Of a stretch of DNA of 64,000 nt, positions 53,801-61,440 are shown in pieces. Position numbers and translations under genes: made by a program. The stretch is from Dolichospermum sp. DET69. Lineage in GTDB: Bacteria; Cyanobacteriota; Cyanobacteriia; Cyanobacteriales; Nostocaceae. Within the stretch, counting starts at the first letter, position 1. Every line of letters begins with the position of its first letter. Under the pieces are notes generated by a model. That model was not told the DNA's origin, made no database searches, and worked only from the letters and a program-made list of their open reading frames with translations. The stretch lies in NCBI GenBank assembly GCA_017355425.1, contig CP070233.1, forward strand, positions 908,501 through 972,500. The letters run 5' to 3'.

Positions 53801-56506
53801 CATCTGTTGTAATTCCAGATTTACCCGTTGATTTTCGAGAATTTTTCCAGTTGCGTCAGTGACAATCAATTCTAGAGGAAAATCCTGACCAGCGTCAGCC
53901 ACAAAATTACTTTTTAAACCAATTAATCGGTTACTGGGTAAAGCGGTAAAAGTTTGGGAATTAGCAACAGATAAATTAGAAACATCACTAATTTGCACAT
54001 CTACCCGGTAAGTCATAGGGTAAGGTAAATCTTTAGCAACGGTTAAAGTTTGACTACTTTTACCATTAGTATCTAATTTAGTGTTAGTTTGTAAGACATC
54101 ATTAGGAACATTGGGACTTTCTTCTGGCCAAAACCATTGTCTCCCAAAATTAAATGCTTTCCAACCTTTAGGAATAAAATTAGCTTGTTGACGAGTGACA
54201 AAATATTTAGCTTCTCCCCCTTCTACAGGAGAACCAAATAAATAATTACTTCCTACTTGGGCATCAATTTTATCATCAATCAAGGCAAATTCTTTATTTA
54301 GTTTTAAATCAACTTTAAAATTAGGTGGTTTAAATTCGGCTACCCGAAACTCTCCAGAAATTTCCTGTCCATTTTTACCTTTAGCTTTGATAGTATAAAA
54401 TCCTAAAGGCTGATTTTTAGAAATTGGCAACTCTAAAGAAAATGTACTAAATTCATTAGTTGTCTTTGTTCCTAAATCTGTATTTTGTTCATTAGGATTG
54501 ACTAAGGTTATTTGATAAATTGAATTTTTATCCTCTTGAATTTTACCTTTATCTAAATAATCTGCAAAAGCAGTAAAAGCGGCTTTTTCTCCTGGTTGAT
54601 ATAACTTCCTGTCAGAAAAGATTATGCCTCTTGATTCTGGTTTATCAGTTACCCAACCTGCGTCAATTCCATAACCATAAGTGCCACTATATTCTTCCGT
54701 TCTTGCAAATGCCCAATCTTGATTTTCACTAGCAATTACTAATAATTGTGGTAGGCTGGAATTAGATTGAGGATAACATTGTTTTAATTGATTATTTTGA
54801 ATTATCAAAGTTCCCTGTTCATCAGTTTTTCCGGTTGCACAAGGTACAGATTGAGGACGAGATTTTTCAGATAATTTTGATTGATAAATTTCAATATTTG
54901 CCGCTTTAACTGGGGAACCATTACTCAAATGATGAACCCGAATTAAACCTAACTCTGGAAACCATTGAGAAAAAACACCTAAATTGGTTAATTGTACCAT
55001 GCCATAAGTTGTTGGTTCTCTCCATAATTGTTTACCGTCTTCTTGATATTTATGAGTCCGTGCTTGCACTCCATAAGCTAACATTCCCTGACTATTACCT
55101 AACTTTTCTTTCAGGGGAACATTGATATTGATTGACTGATTTTGCTTACCTCTAATTTGGAAATCTTGCCATTTAGCAGGTTGGGGTAATAAATCACTAG
55201 CATTATTTATATAAACTAAATCTGTAGGCTTAATAATCTGATAAGCTGCTTGGTATTTTGAATCTGGTAAATTAATTGCATCAATATTAATTTGCAAATC
55301 TTTATCCGTCGGAAAAATATTAAAATCTGATGGTGCAGAAATATTCCCAGCAATATCACCAGTATCATATTTAATTGTTATTGGTTTACCTAAAGTTTGT
55401 CCAAATTTATCTTGAAGATTTCTCTCAATATTAATTGTATAAGTAGTAGCTGGTTCTAAAGCATAAGGATTAATGCTAATAATTCTATCTGCTTCCGAAA
55501 TTTGCAGGACATTATCAATATTTTTCGGTGTTGGCTTAATTTTAATATTTTCCTTAACCGAATCTGCTAATAAAATATTATTAAATTCTAATTGGGGACT
55601 ACCTTTAATAAATCTGCCATAAGTACCTCCTGAATCTGGTTCTCCATAAGCTTTAATTCCCACAAATCCCAAGGGGGAATAGGTTGCTAATTTACTGATA
55701 AATTCTTTTTCACTGGGTAAATTGCCATTAGCAGGAAGAAGACCAGGAGAAAAAGTTAAACGGTAAGATGTGGCTTTTTCTAGATTTTGCCCAGGAGTAA
55801 GATTATAAACCCAATTTCGGACAGAAGCATCAAATTTTTTTAAAGGATCTAAACTTTCTGGTGTTTCTTCCTTCGCTAATTCCACCTTGAAACTTACACC
55901 TTGCTTTTTACCTTCAGGAATTAACTGTAAATGCTTTTGTACAGAATCTAAATCTAATTCTAAATTAGAGGTAAATTGTAACTTAGGTTGTAAATCAATC
56001 GGTTCAACTTCCGCTTTTTCAATCGGGTTAACACCTGGTAAATTAGTAATTTGAATAGCTTCAGTATTAAAAGTCCAAGCAAAATCTTGATTTAACCGAT
56101 GATTTTTTAAATCAGCTAAACCCTTTTTAAGAGTAATCTTAACTCGCGTCGCTTTAGGTATAGCCTTATCAGCTTGAAACCCCACCATACGCGGAGTTAA
56201 AAACCGAAATTGTCCAGGCAAAGGAGGCCAAATGACAAATTTAGTTAATAAATTTTGCTGTTGGGGACTATCAAGACTTTCAACAGGAATTAAAGCCTCC
56301 TTAAAGCGAATACGAATTTGATTATTAGTTTTTGCATCTCCCAAAGGGCTAATCTGTTCTATCCAGTCTGGTAATTTTGGCGTTATTAGCGACTCCACAA
56401 CTGGTAACTTTTCCTTACCTGATTGAATACCAATAAAATTACAACCTGATATTCCTAATATGAGAGTGGCAATAACAAGGAACTTAAAAACTTTTTTGAT
56501 CTTCAT
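50801..56506 (-). CDS. Alpha-2-macroglobulin family lipoprotein (thioester-less)
   Basis: Giant protein of about 1901 residues from ATG 56506. It begins MKIKKVFKFLVIATLILGIS then GCNF, a lipoprotein signal with lipobox cysteine, so it is anchored in the membrane facing the periplasm. Macroglobulin domains fill the middle, including DRKLYQPGEKAAFTAFADYL and DENGKAKITFKLPDNLTTWR followed by IMVVATDG, the A2M signature. At the place of the thioester (normally GC.EQ) it reads VLEDHDLPFAEPAASQLL, with no CxEQ, as in the YfaS subtype. Trapping of proteases by covalent bond is therefore unlikely. Divergent from pbpC, the usual partner in many bacteria. Confidence 0.92.
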   Translation of the reverse strand: MKIKKVFKFLVIATLILGISGCNFIGIQSGKEKLPVVESLITPKLPDWIEQISPLGDAKTNNQIRIRFKEALIPVESLDSPQQQNLLTKFVIWPPLPGQFRFLTPRMVGFQADKAIPKATRVKITLKKGLADLKNHRLNQDFAWTFNTEAIQITNLPGVNPIEKAEVEPIDLQPKLQFTSNLELDLDSVQKHLQLIPEGKKQGVSFKVELAKEETPESLDPLKKFDASVRNWVYNLTPGQNLEKATSYRLTFSPGLLPANGNLPSEKEFISKLATYSPLGFVGIKAYGEPDSGGTYGRFIKGSPQLEFNNILLADSVKENIKIKPTPKNIDNVLQISEADRIISINPYALEPATTYTINIERNLQDKFGQTLGKPITIKYDTGDIAGNISAPSDFNIFPTDKDLQINIDAINLPDSKYQAAYQIIKPTDLVYINNASDLLPQPAKWQDFQIRGKQNQSININVPLKEKLGNSQGMLAYGVQARTHKYQEDGKQLWREPTTYGMVQLTNLGVFSQWFPELGLIRVHHLSNGSPVKAANIEIYQSKLSEKSRPQSVPCATGKTDEQGTLIIQNNQLKQCYPQSNSSLPQLLVIASENQDWAFARTEEYSGTYGYGIDAGWVTDKPESRGIIFSDRKLYQPGEKAAFTAFADYLDKGKIQEDKNSIYQITLVNPNEQNTDLGTKTTNEFSTFSLELPISKNQPLGFYTIKAKGKNGQEISGEFRVAEFKPPNFKVDLKLNKEFALIDDKIDAQVGSNYLFGSPVEGGEAKYFVTRQQANFIPKGWKAFNFGRQWFWPEESPNVPNDVLQTNTKLDTNGKSSQTLTVAKDLPYPMTYRVDVQISDVSNLSVANSQTFTALPSNRLIGLKSNFVADAGQDFPLELIVTDATGKILENQRVNLELQQMKYSSVTKIVEGSKTPKNQVEYQTVSQTEITSANSPKIVNLKPRVSGSYRIRANFSDSRDEITATDLQMWVTGENQVFWGGEEKDKLEVKLNKKEFKPGETATALIQSPYPEGELYFAVIKDKPLYQKVIKIKGGAPQIQFTITPEMLPNAAVEAVLVRQGKPLNQVEPGSLENLAKIGFASFKINTEDKYLKVQVNPVEKSLEPGKEETVELELKDDQGNPTTGQFTVMVVNEAVLQLTGYRPPNLVDTVYAEQPISTRFIDNRANVRLAPLPTSLPKGWGYGGGLSNALANTRIREDFQALAYYNGSIISDENGKAKITFKLPDNLTTWRIMVVATDGNLRFGNSDATFITTKPLITNAILPQFARVGDRILAGLSVTNTTTNTGNLSINGEVSGSLNFAENNPKITTLQPKAESATQAYRFPMVAGNVGEGKMTFTTQLNNIADAFTVPLEIKPLEITEQVVETGVSERQVKIPLNIAKNTFREAGGLDIQLASTLIPAIKAPVKQVLEDHDLPFAEPAASQLLIAANLQTLTQKYNQTFAEFNPQAQAKLAIAQLQKLQIADGGFAAFPGQEKSDPWVSSDAVESLVTANQSFPGLVDSKIISNLKTYLQNVLANPGQYDFCKQKLCKSQLQLNALMSLAQLGDKRNSFLSDIYQQRNDFDLVTQIKLARYLYQFPEWRNEAQIMRVQLQKNIYETGRNAVVSLPKSWSWMSSNTSNQALALRLFIDQKTNPEIIDKLLQSLLNLRKNGTWESSYNNAQALTALVEYSQIQPTPPNFLATVKLDNNKLGETRFNDYQNPSFQINIPMNKLPQGNHNLFLQKSGRDRLHYLVAYKYRLQGNQPGRFNGLRVTREISKVNEEKVIQKTGMYALDKPLTLQPGQVFDIGLEVITDHPVDHVVIKDPLPAGFEAVDDSFQTATPALQAKADNWQLGYKTIHKDRIISYANHLEAGVYSLHYLVRSVTPGTFIWPGAEVHLQYAPEEFGRSADSTLNILEK

Positions 56507-56618
56507 AATATTAAATAAATGCAAAAAATATCAGCAGTAATTAGCTACTGTGTATATAGATAACCAATCTAATTTGACAATTTCCAAAAAAGTATACAAT
56601 TCTTAACATTACATTGTT

Positions 56619-58949
56619 ATGAAATTACCAACACGTCTCCTAAAATCTCTCACTCTCTGTGTCTTAGCTTCTCTGCGTCAGATAAAAGCATCTAAAATAA
56701 ATAAAATTATTTTTTCTTTTATCTTGATCTCTTTCTTAGTGCGATTATGCCCTTATTTTGCACCTATTCATAGTATAGATATTGCCCAGCATCAATTAGC
56801 AATAGAGTTTACAGATCGTAATAATTTACCATTAGGAACTGTACTAACAAGTGATCAAGAAAGTACATCAGTTGTGAAATTAAATCAAGTTTCACCTCAA
56901 TTTATCAAAGCAATATTAGCGGCTGAAGATGGTAGCTTTTATCAACATGGCGCATTAGATTTTAAAGCGATTTTCCGGGCTATAAAAACAGCTATTGAAA
57001 CCAAAAAAATTGTTTCCGGTGCTTCCACAATTACGATGCAATTGGCGAGAATGTTAGATAATTCTCCGCGTACCGTAAATGCAAAATTAAAAGAAATTTG
57101 GTTATCTTGGCGATTAGCTGCGGGAATGACTAAAGATGAAATTCTCGCTGCTTATATTAATCGTCTCCCCATGGGGGGAAATATTTATGGAGTGGAAGCT
57201 GCGGCGCGAATTTACTTTTCTATTCCTGCAAGTGATTTAAACTTAGCTCAAGCTTCTATTTTAGCAGCAATTCCGAATAATCCCACTTATTTTAATCCTT
57301 ATCAATATCAAGAAAGATTACAACAAAGACAGAAATATGTTTTAAACAGAATGGTACAAGAAAAATATATTTTTGAGGCAGACGCACAACTTATATTCAA
57401 CGAGAAAATTATATTTAAACCCCGTCAACAGGGAATTATTGCTGCACCACATTTTTTATTTTGGTTAGCAACAAAAAACAATCCATTTAGCAAAGAATCA
57501 TCACCTATTCGCACAACAATAAATCGCCCTTTACAGCAATTTGTGGAAGCACAAGTAAAACAAGTAATTGCTTCTTTAAAAGCTAATAATGTCCATGATG
57601 CAGCAGCGGTGATAATTGACAACTCCTCTGGGGAGGTTTTAAGTTATGTCGGTTCGCCTGATTATTTTAATGATGTGCAATTAGGAAGAAATGATGGAGT
57701 CCAAGCTTTGCGTCAACCAGGTTCTACTTTAAAGCCATTTGTTTATGAATTAGCTTTAGAAAAAGGAGTAATTAGTCCTCATAGTATTTTGCCAGATGTG
57801 CCTACTCATTATGCAATTCCAGGAGCAAAATTATATAGTCCCACAGATTATACTAACAGCTTTCTTGGTCCTGTTAGAGTCAGAGTTGCCTTAGCAAATT
57901 CTTTAAATGTACCTGCTGTAAAAGTATTAGAAAAAGTGGGTGTAGAAACTTTTCTGAATCGGTTGCATGAGTTAGGATTTGCACATCTCAATCAAGGTGC
58001 TGAATATTACGGTTTAGGTTTGATTTTGGGAAGTGGTGAAGTGAATTTATGGGAACTCGCTAGGGCTTATTTAACTATGGCTAATGTGGGAAAAAATATA
58101 CCATTAGTAACTGTCTTGAATAGTTCTCAAATTTCCGGTTCTCAAATTTCAGTTTCCAGTCATTGGCAATTAATTATTGATATGTTAAGCGATCGCTATG
58201 CCAGATCAACAGCTTTTGGTGTAGACTCAGTGTTAAATTTGCCCTTTCCCGTCGCTGTTAAAACTGGCACTTCTTCAAATTATCGTGATACCTGGACAGT
58301 TGGCTTTAGCAGTGATTATACAGTAGCTACTTGGGTAGGTAATTTCAATGGTGAAGCCATGCGTCAGGTTTCCGGTGTCACAGGGGCTGCACCCTTGTGG
58401 AACAGAATCATGTTACATTTGCATGAACATCAAACACCCGCTGATTTTTTACTTCCAGAGGGCATGGTAAAATTACCAATCTGTGCGACTACAGGGTTAA
58501 AACCTACACCTAATTGTACTTCAGTAGTCCAGGAATACTTCTCTTTAAAAGATAAAAATGCTTATGGAAAATCTACGGATTTCCATTTATCACCTGTGTA
58601 TGATGAATGGTTAGCAAAACAACCACAATTGCATTTTAATCCTGATAAGTTCCAAATTATATCTCCTCATGATGGGGATTTATTCCTGTTGTATCCCGGT
58701 GAAAAAGAACAGCAAAAACTAGAATTTAAAACTAGTGGAACATTAAATCAGCCTGTGGACTGGTGGCTAAATGGTCAGCATTTATCTACAAAATCAACTA
58801 ATGGAATATTTTGGCATTTACGCCCTGGTAATTGGAAGTTAGAAGCTAGAAGTGGTAAGCTACACAACCAAATAAACTTTCAAGTCAAGTTAGGAAAAAT
58901 TCAACCTAAAAAAACAGGCTTTTCTGTAGCAAATCCCACCAAAGAATAG
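56619..58949 (+). CDS. pbpC: Penicillin-binding protein 1C (transglycosylase/transpeptidase)
   Basis: 776 residues, bifunctional class A PBP of the 1C type. Membrane anchor at about residues 29-46. The glycosyltransferase domain has ILAAEDGSFYQHGALDFKAI, GASTITMQLARML and INRLPMGGNIYGVEAA. The transpeptidase domain has active-site GSTLKPFVYE (S-x-x-K), LANSLNVPA (SxN) and AVKTGTSSNYRDTW (KTG). The C-terminal PBP1C domain (BiPBP_C) covers residues about 690-765. It faces the alpha-2-macroglobulin gene; the pair is thought to act in periplasmic defence and cell-wall repair. Confidence 0.94.
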   Translation: MKLPTRLLKSLTLCVLASLRQIKASKINKIIFSFILISFLVRLCPYFAPIHSIDIAQHQLAIEFTDRNNLPLGTVLTSDQESTSVVKLNQVSPQFIKAILAAEDGSFYQHGALDFKAIFRAIKTAIETKKIVSGASTITMQLARMLDNSPRTVNAKLKEIWLSWRLAAGMTKDEILAAYINRLPMGGNIYGVEAAARIYFSIPASDLNLAQASILAAIPNNPTYFNPYQYQERLQQRQKYVLNRMVQEKYIFEADAQLIFNEKIIFKPRQQGIIAAPHFLFWLATKNNPFSKESSPIRTTINRPLQQFVEAQVKQVIASLKANNVHDAAAVIIDNSSGEVLSYVGSPDYFNDVQLGRNDGVQALRQPGSTLKPFVYELALEKGVISPHSILPDVPTHYAIPGAKLYSPTDYTNSFLGPVRVRVALANSLNVPAVKVLEKVGVETFLNRLHELGFAHLNQGAEYYGLGLILGSGEVNLWELARAYLTMANVGKNIPLVTVLNSSQISGSQISVSSHWQLIIDMLSDRYARSTAFGVDSVLNLPFPVAVKTGTSSNYRDTWTVGFSSDYTVATWVGNFNGEAMRQVSGVTGAAPLWNRIMLHLHEHQTPADFLLPEGMVKLPICATTGLKPTPNCTSVVQEYFSLKDKNAYGKSTDFHLSPVYDEWLAKQPQLHFNPDKFQIISPHDGDLFLLYPGEKEQQKLEFKTSGTLNQPVDWWLNGQHLSTKSTNGIFWHLRPGNWKLEARSGKLHNQINFQVKLGKIQPKKTGFSVANPTKE

Positions 58950-59057
58950 AATATTATGGGTTGATGAATTTTCAATAATAACTTCAATTTTTTGTCCGGA
59001 ATTTTAGAAATCAACTTCGATAATGTAAATAGGATTGAAAGTTTCAAGAAAGTGAAA

Positions 59058-59210
59058 ATGGACATGAAGAATACACAAGAAACCAAGTCTGCTAAAAAGA
59101 AACAGTCGTTTCCTCTTGTTGATATTGGGACTGCTAAAGTACCAGTCCGCAAATCCAAAGTTAAAAATAAACAGTCTGAATCACTCAGCGACTGGGAACA
59201 CGCGAGTTAA
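59058..59210 (+). CDS. Small basic hypothetical protein (50 aa)
   Basis: The frame from ATG 59058 encodes MDMKNTQETKSAKKKQSFPL followed by VDIGTAKVPVRKSKVKNKQS and ESLSDWEHAS. Lysine-rich, no membrane segment. The frame is longer upstream, but ATG 59058 or 59064 after AAGAAAGTGAAA is the likelier start. Not recognised. Moderate doubt that it is expressed. Confidence 0.4.
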   Translation: MDMKNTQETKSAKKKQSFPLVDIGTAKVPVRKSKVKNKQSESLSDWEHAS

Positions 59211-59276
59211 TTAAATAGTAAATTGCTGTGCAATTTAACTTGAATTTTTACTAGATCTTTAATGCCTTCGTTATGG

Positions 59277-59996
59277 TTACTGAATTAAACCCGCAATGAT
59301 ATTAATACTCATGGCAACAATTACAGTATTAAAGAAAAAGGAGAGGATACTATGGAGTAAAGCTAATCTTCTCAGCGATTGCGAGGTAATTTGGACATCG
59401 GAAACTTGACTAGTCATCCCAATCACAAAAGAAAAATATAAAAAATCCCAGTAGTCAGGTTCAATATCTTCAGGAAAATCTAGTCCTCCAGCGTGAGAAT
59501 TAATTTGGGTTTTGTGATCCTGATAATATTGGTAAGCATAGTGTAGGGCAAAAATAGTGTGAACTAGTAACCATGATCCAATAATCGTTATTACTACTAG
59601 AATCAGATGGGGAATTACTATATTTGCATCCTTGCCTTTTGTGTCTTTTAAGATAAAAATAATCGCTAATATGCTGGCACAAGCAGCAGCAGTAATTAAA
59701 CTCAAAATTACTAAACGTCCTTGGTCTTGACTTTGAGCGTGACGGCGCATTTTTTTGGGGTTTGCTTGCACCATAAGCACCCAAGTTGAGCCTAAAAAAC
59801 AGATCATTCCCGCATTCCAGATGCAAAGAATCCGAGTGAATAAATTAAGCCAAGATGGCAGCAAAAACGATAATATTAAAGCAAATATGCCAGATAAAAT
59901 TAGTCGGAAGTGAACTCTCCATCGGTGAGGAAGTTTACTTTTAACCGGAGTTTGTGTAGACTTTTGAGGTGAAGTCATTATCGCTAGATTTGACAA
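59277..59996 (-). CDS. DUF1345 family membrane protein
   Basis: 239 residues with about five to six membrane helices. DUF1345 features: RVHFRLILSGIFALILSFLL, HLILVVITIIGSWLLVHTIF, ALHYAYQYYQ, and the end YWDFLYFSFVIGMTSQVSDV with LRRLALLHSILSFFFNTVIV. Function unknown. Confidence 0.88.
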   Translation of the reverse strand: MSNLAIMTSPQKSTQTPVKSKLPHRWRVHFRLILSGIFALILSFLLPSWLNLFTRILCIWNAGMICFLGSTWVLMVQANPKKMRRHAQSQDQGRLVILSLITAAACASILAIIFILKDTKGKDANIVIPHLILVVITIIGSWLLVHTIFALHYAYQYYQDHKTQINSHAGGLDFPEDIEPDYWDFLYFSFVIGMTSQVSDVQITSQSLRRLALLHSILSFFFNTVIVAMSINIIAGLIQ

Positions 59997-60082
59997 AATG
60001 CCAGTGAAGAGTGGATATTAATCTCACACTGGTTATATAGCTATTTTCGATTTCTATTTTGAGTTTATTTATGCTTATCTAC

Positions 60083-60355
60083 TTATTGAATTTTCCACGC
60101 CATTAGACCAAAAAGCACAAGCAGACCTAATCCTCTCCGAAAGTAATTAACGCCTTGAAATAATTCTTCCCAAGCCCAAGTGAACAAAGAACCAAAAGCT
60201 ATTAGATCTAATCCTAGATTAATTCTACCTGTTGTCACAACTATCTTTAATAAACTAGCCACAATCCAGACAATGAGGGGTAGATTGGGCATCTGAGCTA
60301 GAACAATGTTGCCTTCACTATCCCGAAATGCTTGATCAAACAATGTATTTTCCAT
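60083..60355 (-). CDS. Small membrane protein (90 aa)
   Basis: Starts at ATG 60355 (MENTLFDQAFRDSEGNIVLA) or three codons earlier (60364). Three hydrophobic segments: LPLIVWIVASLLKIVV, LGLDLIAFGSLFTWAW, LGLLVLFGLMAW. Not recognised by family, but a protein-like frame of a type common in cyanobacteria. Follows the lmo0937-like gene in the same direction. Confidence 0.65.
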   Translation of the reverse strand: MENTLFDQAFRDSEGNIVLAQMPNLPLIVWIVASLLKIVVTTGRINLGLDLIAFGSLFTWAWEELFQGVNYFRRGLGLLVLFGLMAWKIQ

Positions 60356-60515
60356 GAAATTCATCTCATCTAAAATGTGGCTAGAGACTAAGTTTATCTC
60401 TAATTTTATGATAGTTGTCTCCTAAGAGGGTTTGCAGATCACTAATTTAAGCTAAACATCGTGGCTTGTTTATGAGTTAAAGTTTTTCTGCTGACTAACT
60501 AATGCACAATCGTGA

Positions 60516-60671
60516 TTATACGATACGTCGTCCTATAAGTAAGTTGTAGACAATGCCAATTAGTGCCAAAACCAGAAGTAGGTGAATTAAGCTACCACCA
60601 ATGTGAATCGAGAATCCTAACAACCAGAGAACGAAAAGTACAACAACAGCAGTCCAAATAAGATTCAACAT
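60516..60671 (-). CDS. Lmo0937/DUF5670 family small membrane protein
   Basis: 51 residues: MLNLIWTAVVVLFVLWLLGF, SIHIGGSLIHLLLVLALIGI, VYNLLIGRRIV. Two membrane helices with the G..L.H.LL..A.I....L pattern and a basic C-terminus typical of the lmo0937 family, often stress induced. AAGGAAAA lies just before the ATG. Below the usual length cut-off of gene lists. Confidence 0.88.
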   Translation of the reverse strand: MLNLIWTAVVVLFVLWLLGFSIHIGGSLIHLLLVLALIGIVYNLLIGRRIV

Positions 60672-60953
60672 ATTTTCCTTTTCTATTTAGATAAAATAGA
60701 CTTTTTTGAAAAAGCCATTTGATTTTTAGGCTCCTCTATCAGAATAAGATAGAGGTATTAAAATATCATCTATAATTGGACATATATAAATAAATTGTAA
60801 ATAATGACAAGTATGAAGATTAACCTACTTAAAGCTAATTATTTTGGCTACGCTTTACTTGTAATCACAAATTTTAATACTAGTATACATTACGAAGTAA
60901 AATTCAGTATTTTTCCAGCTATGCGTTACCCAGGTAACATTGAATAAATTATT
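60672..60953. other. Intergenic region before the GxxExxY element
   Basis: Contains a perfect 8-bp hairpin CCTCTATC...GATAGAGG at 60733-60755 and otherwise AT-rich DNA. No gene seen. The element's left end starts at 60954. Confidence 0.5.
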
Positions 60954-61004
60954 GTCTGAACTATGATTTTAGGTGATTTTTTTGATTTTGATGATTTAAT
61001 TGTA
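60954..61004 (+). repeat. Left terminal repeat of the GxxExxY element
   Basis: GTCTGAACTATGATTTTAGG, then TGATTTTTTTGATTTTGATG and ATTTAATTG. It starts with the same GTCTGAACTATGATT as every array unit and is inverted relative to the right arms of the hairpins (their complement reads GTCTGAACTGTGATTTGTTT then GATTTTGGTGAT). It lies 38 bp before the gene. Confidence 0.75.
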
Positions 61005-61041
61005 GTAAACATTTAATTAAATCAAGTAAGGTGAACAAAAG

Positions 61042-61440
61042 ATGATAAATGAGAAGTATAAATACTCGGAACTTACCTCTAAAATTATTGGATGTGCTAT
61101 GATTGTGCATAAAACATTGGGTAATGGTTTTCAAGAAGTAATTTATCAAAGAGCATTAGCAATTGAAATGCAGTTATCAGGTATTTCCTTTGCAAGAGAA
61201 TTTGAAATGCCTATTTTTTACAAAAAAGAACAAATAGGAACAAGACGAGTAGATTTTTTAGTAGAAAGTATTATTTCGGTTGAATTAAAAGCAATAACTA
61301 AATTAGAAGACGTTCATTTTGCACAAGCAATTAACTATTTAGAGACATACAACCTTGAAATTGGGTTATTAATTAATTTTGGTGAAACCAGTTTGAACTT
61401 TAAAAGACTAACTCACAAGAAATATCAGTCTGAACTATGA
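61042..61440 (+). CDS. GxxExxY family protein (PD-(D/E)XK-like)
   Basis: 132 residues. The name motif is GFQEVIY at residues 29-35, in LGNGFQEVIYQRALAIEM. A nuclease-fold core follows: RRVDFLVE (Asp71) and VELKAI (Glu81, Lys83), then FAQAINYLETYNLEIGLLIN and FGETSLNFKRL. All catalytic-type residues are present, so it may be an active nuclease. The family is widespread, of unknown function, and commonly bordered by repeats. Its last nine codons (THKKYQSEL) are also the start of every unit of the downstream array. Confidence 0.9.
   Translation: MINEKYKYSELTSKIIGCAMIVHKTLGNGFQEVIYQRALAIEMQLSGISFAREFEMPIFYKKEQIGTRRVDFLVESIISVELKAITKLEDVHFAQAINYLETYNLEIGLLINFGETSLNFKRLTHKKYQSEL

Noticed and set aside
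58901-59158. Minus-strand 85-codon frame
   Set aside because: Overlaps the pbpC end and the small basic gene on the other strand and shows no protein features.
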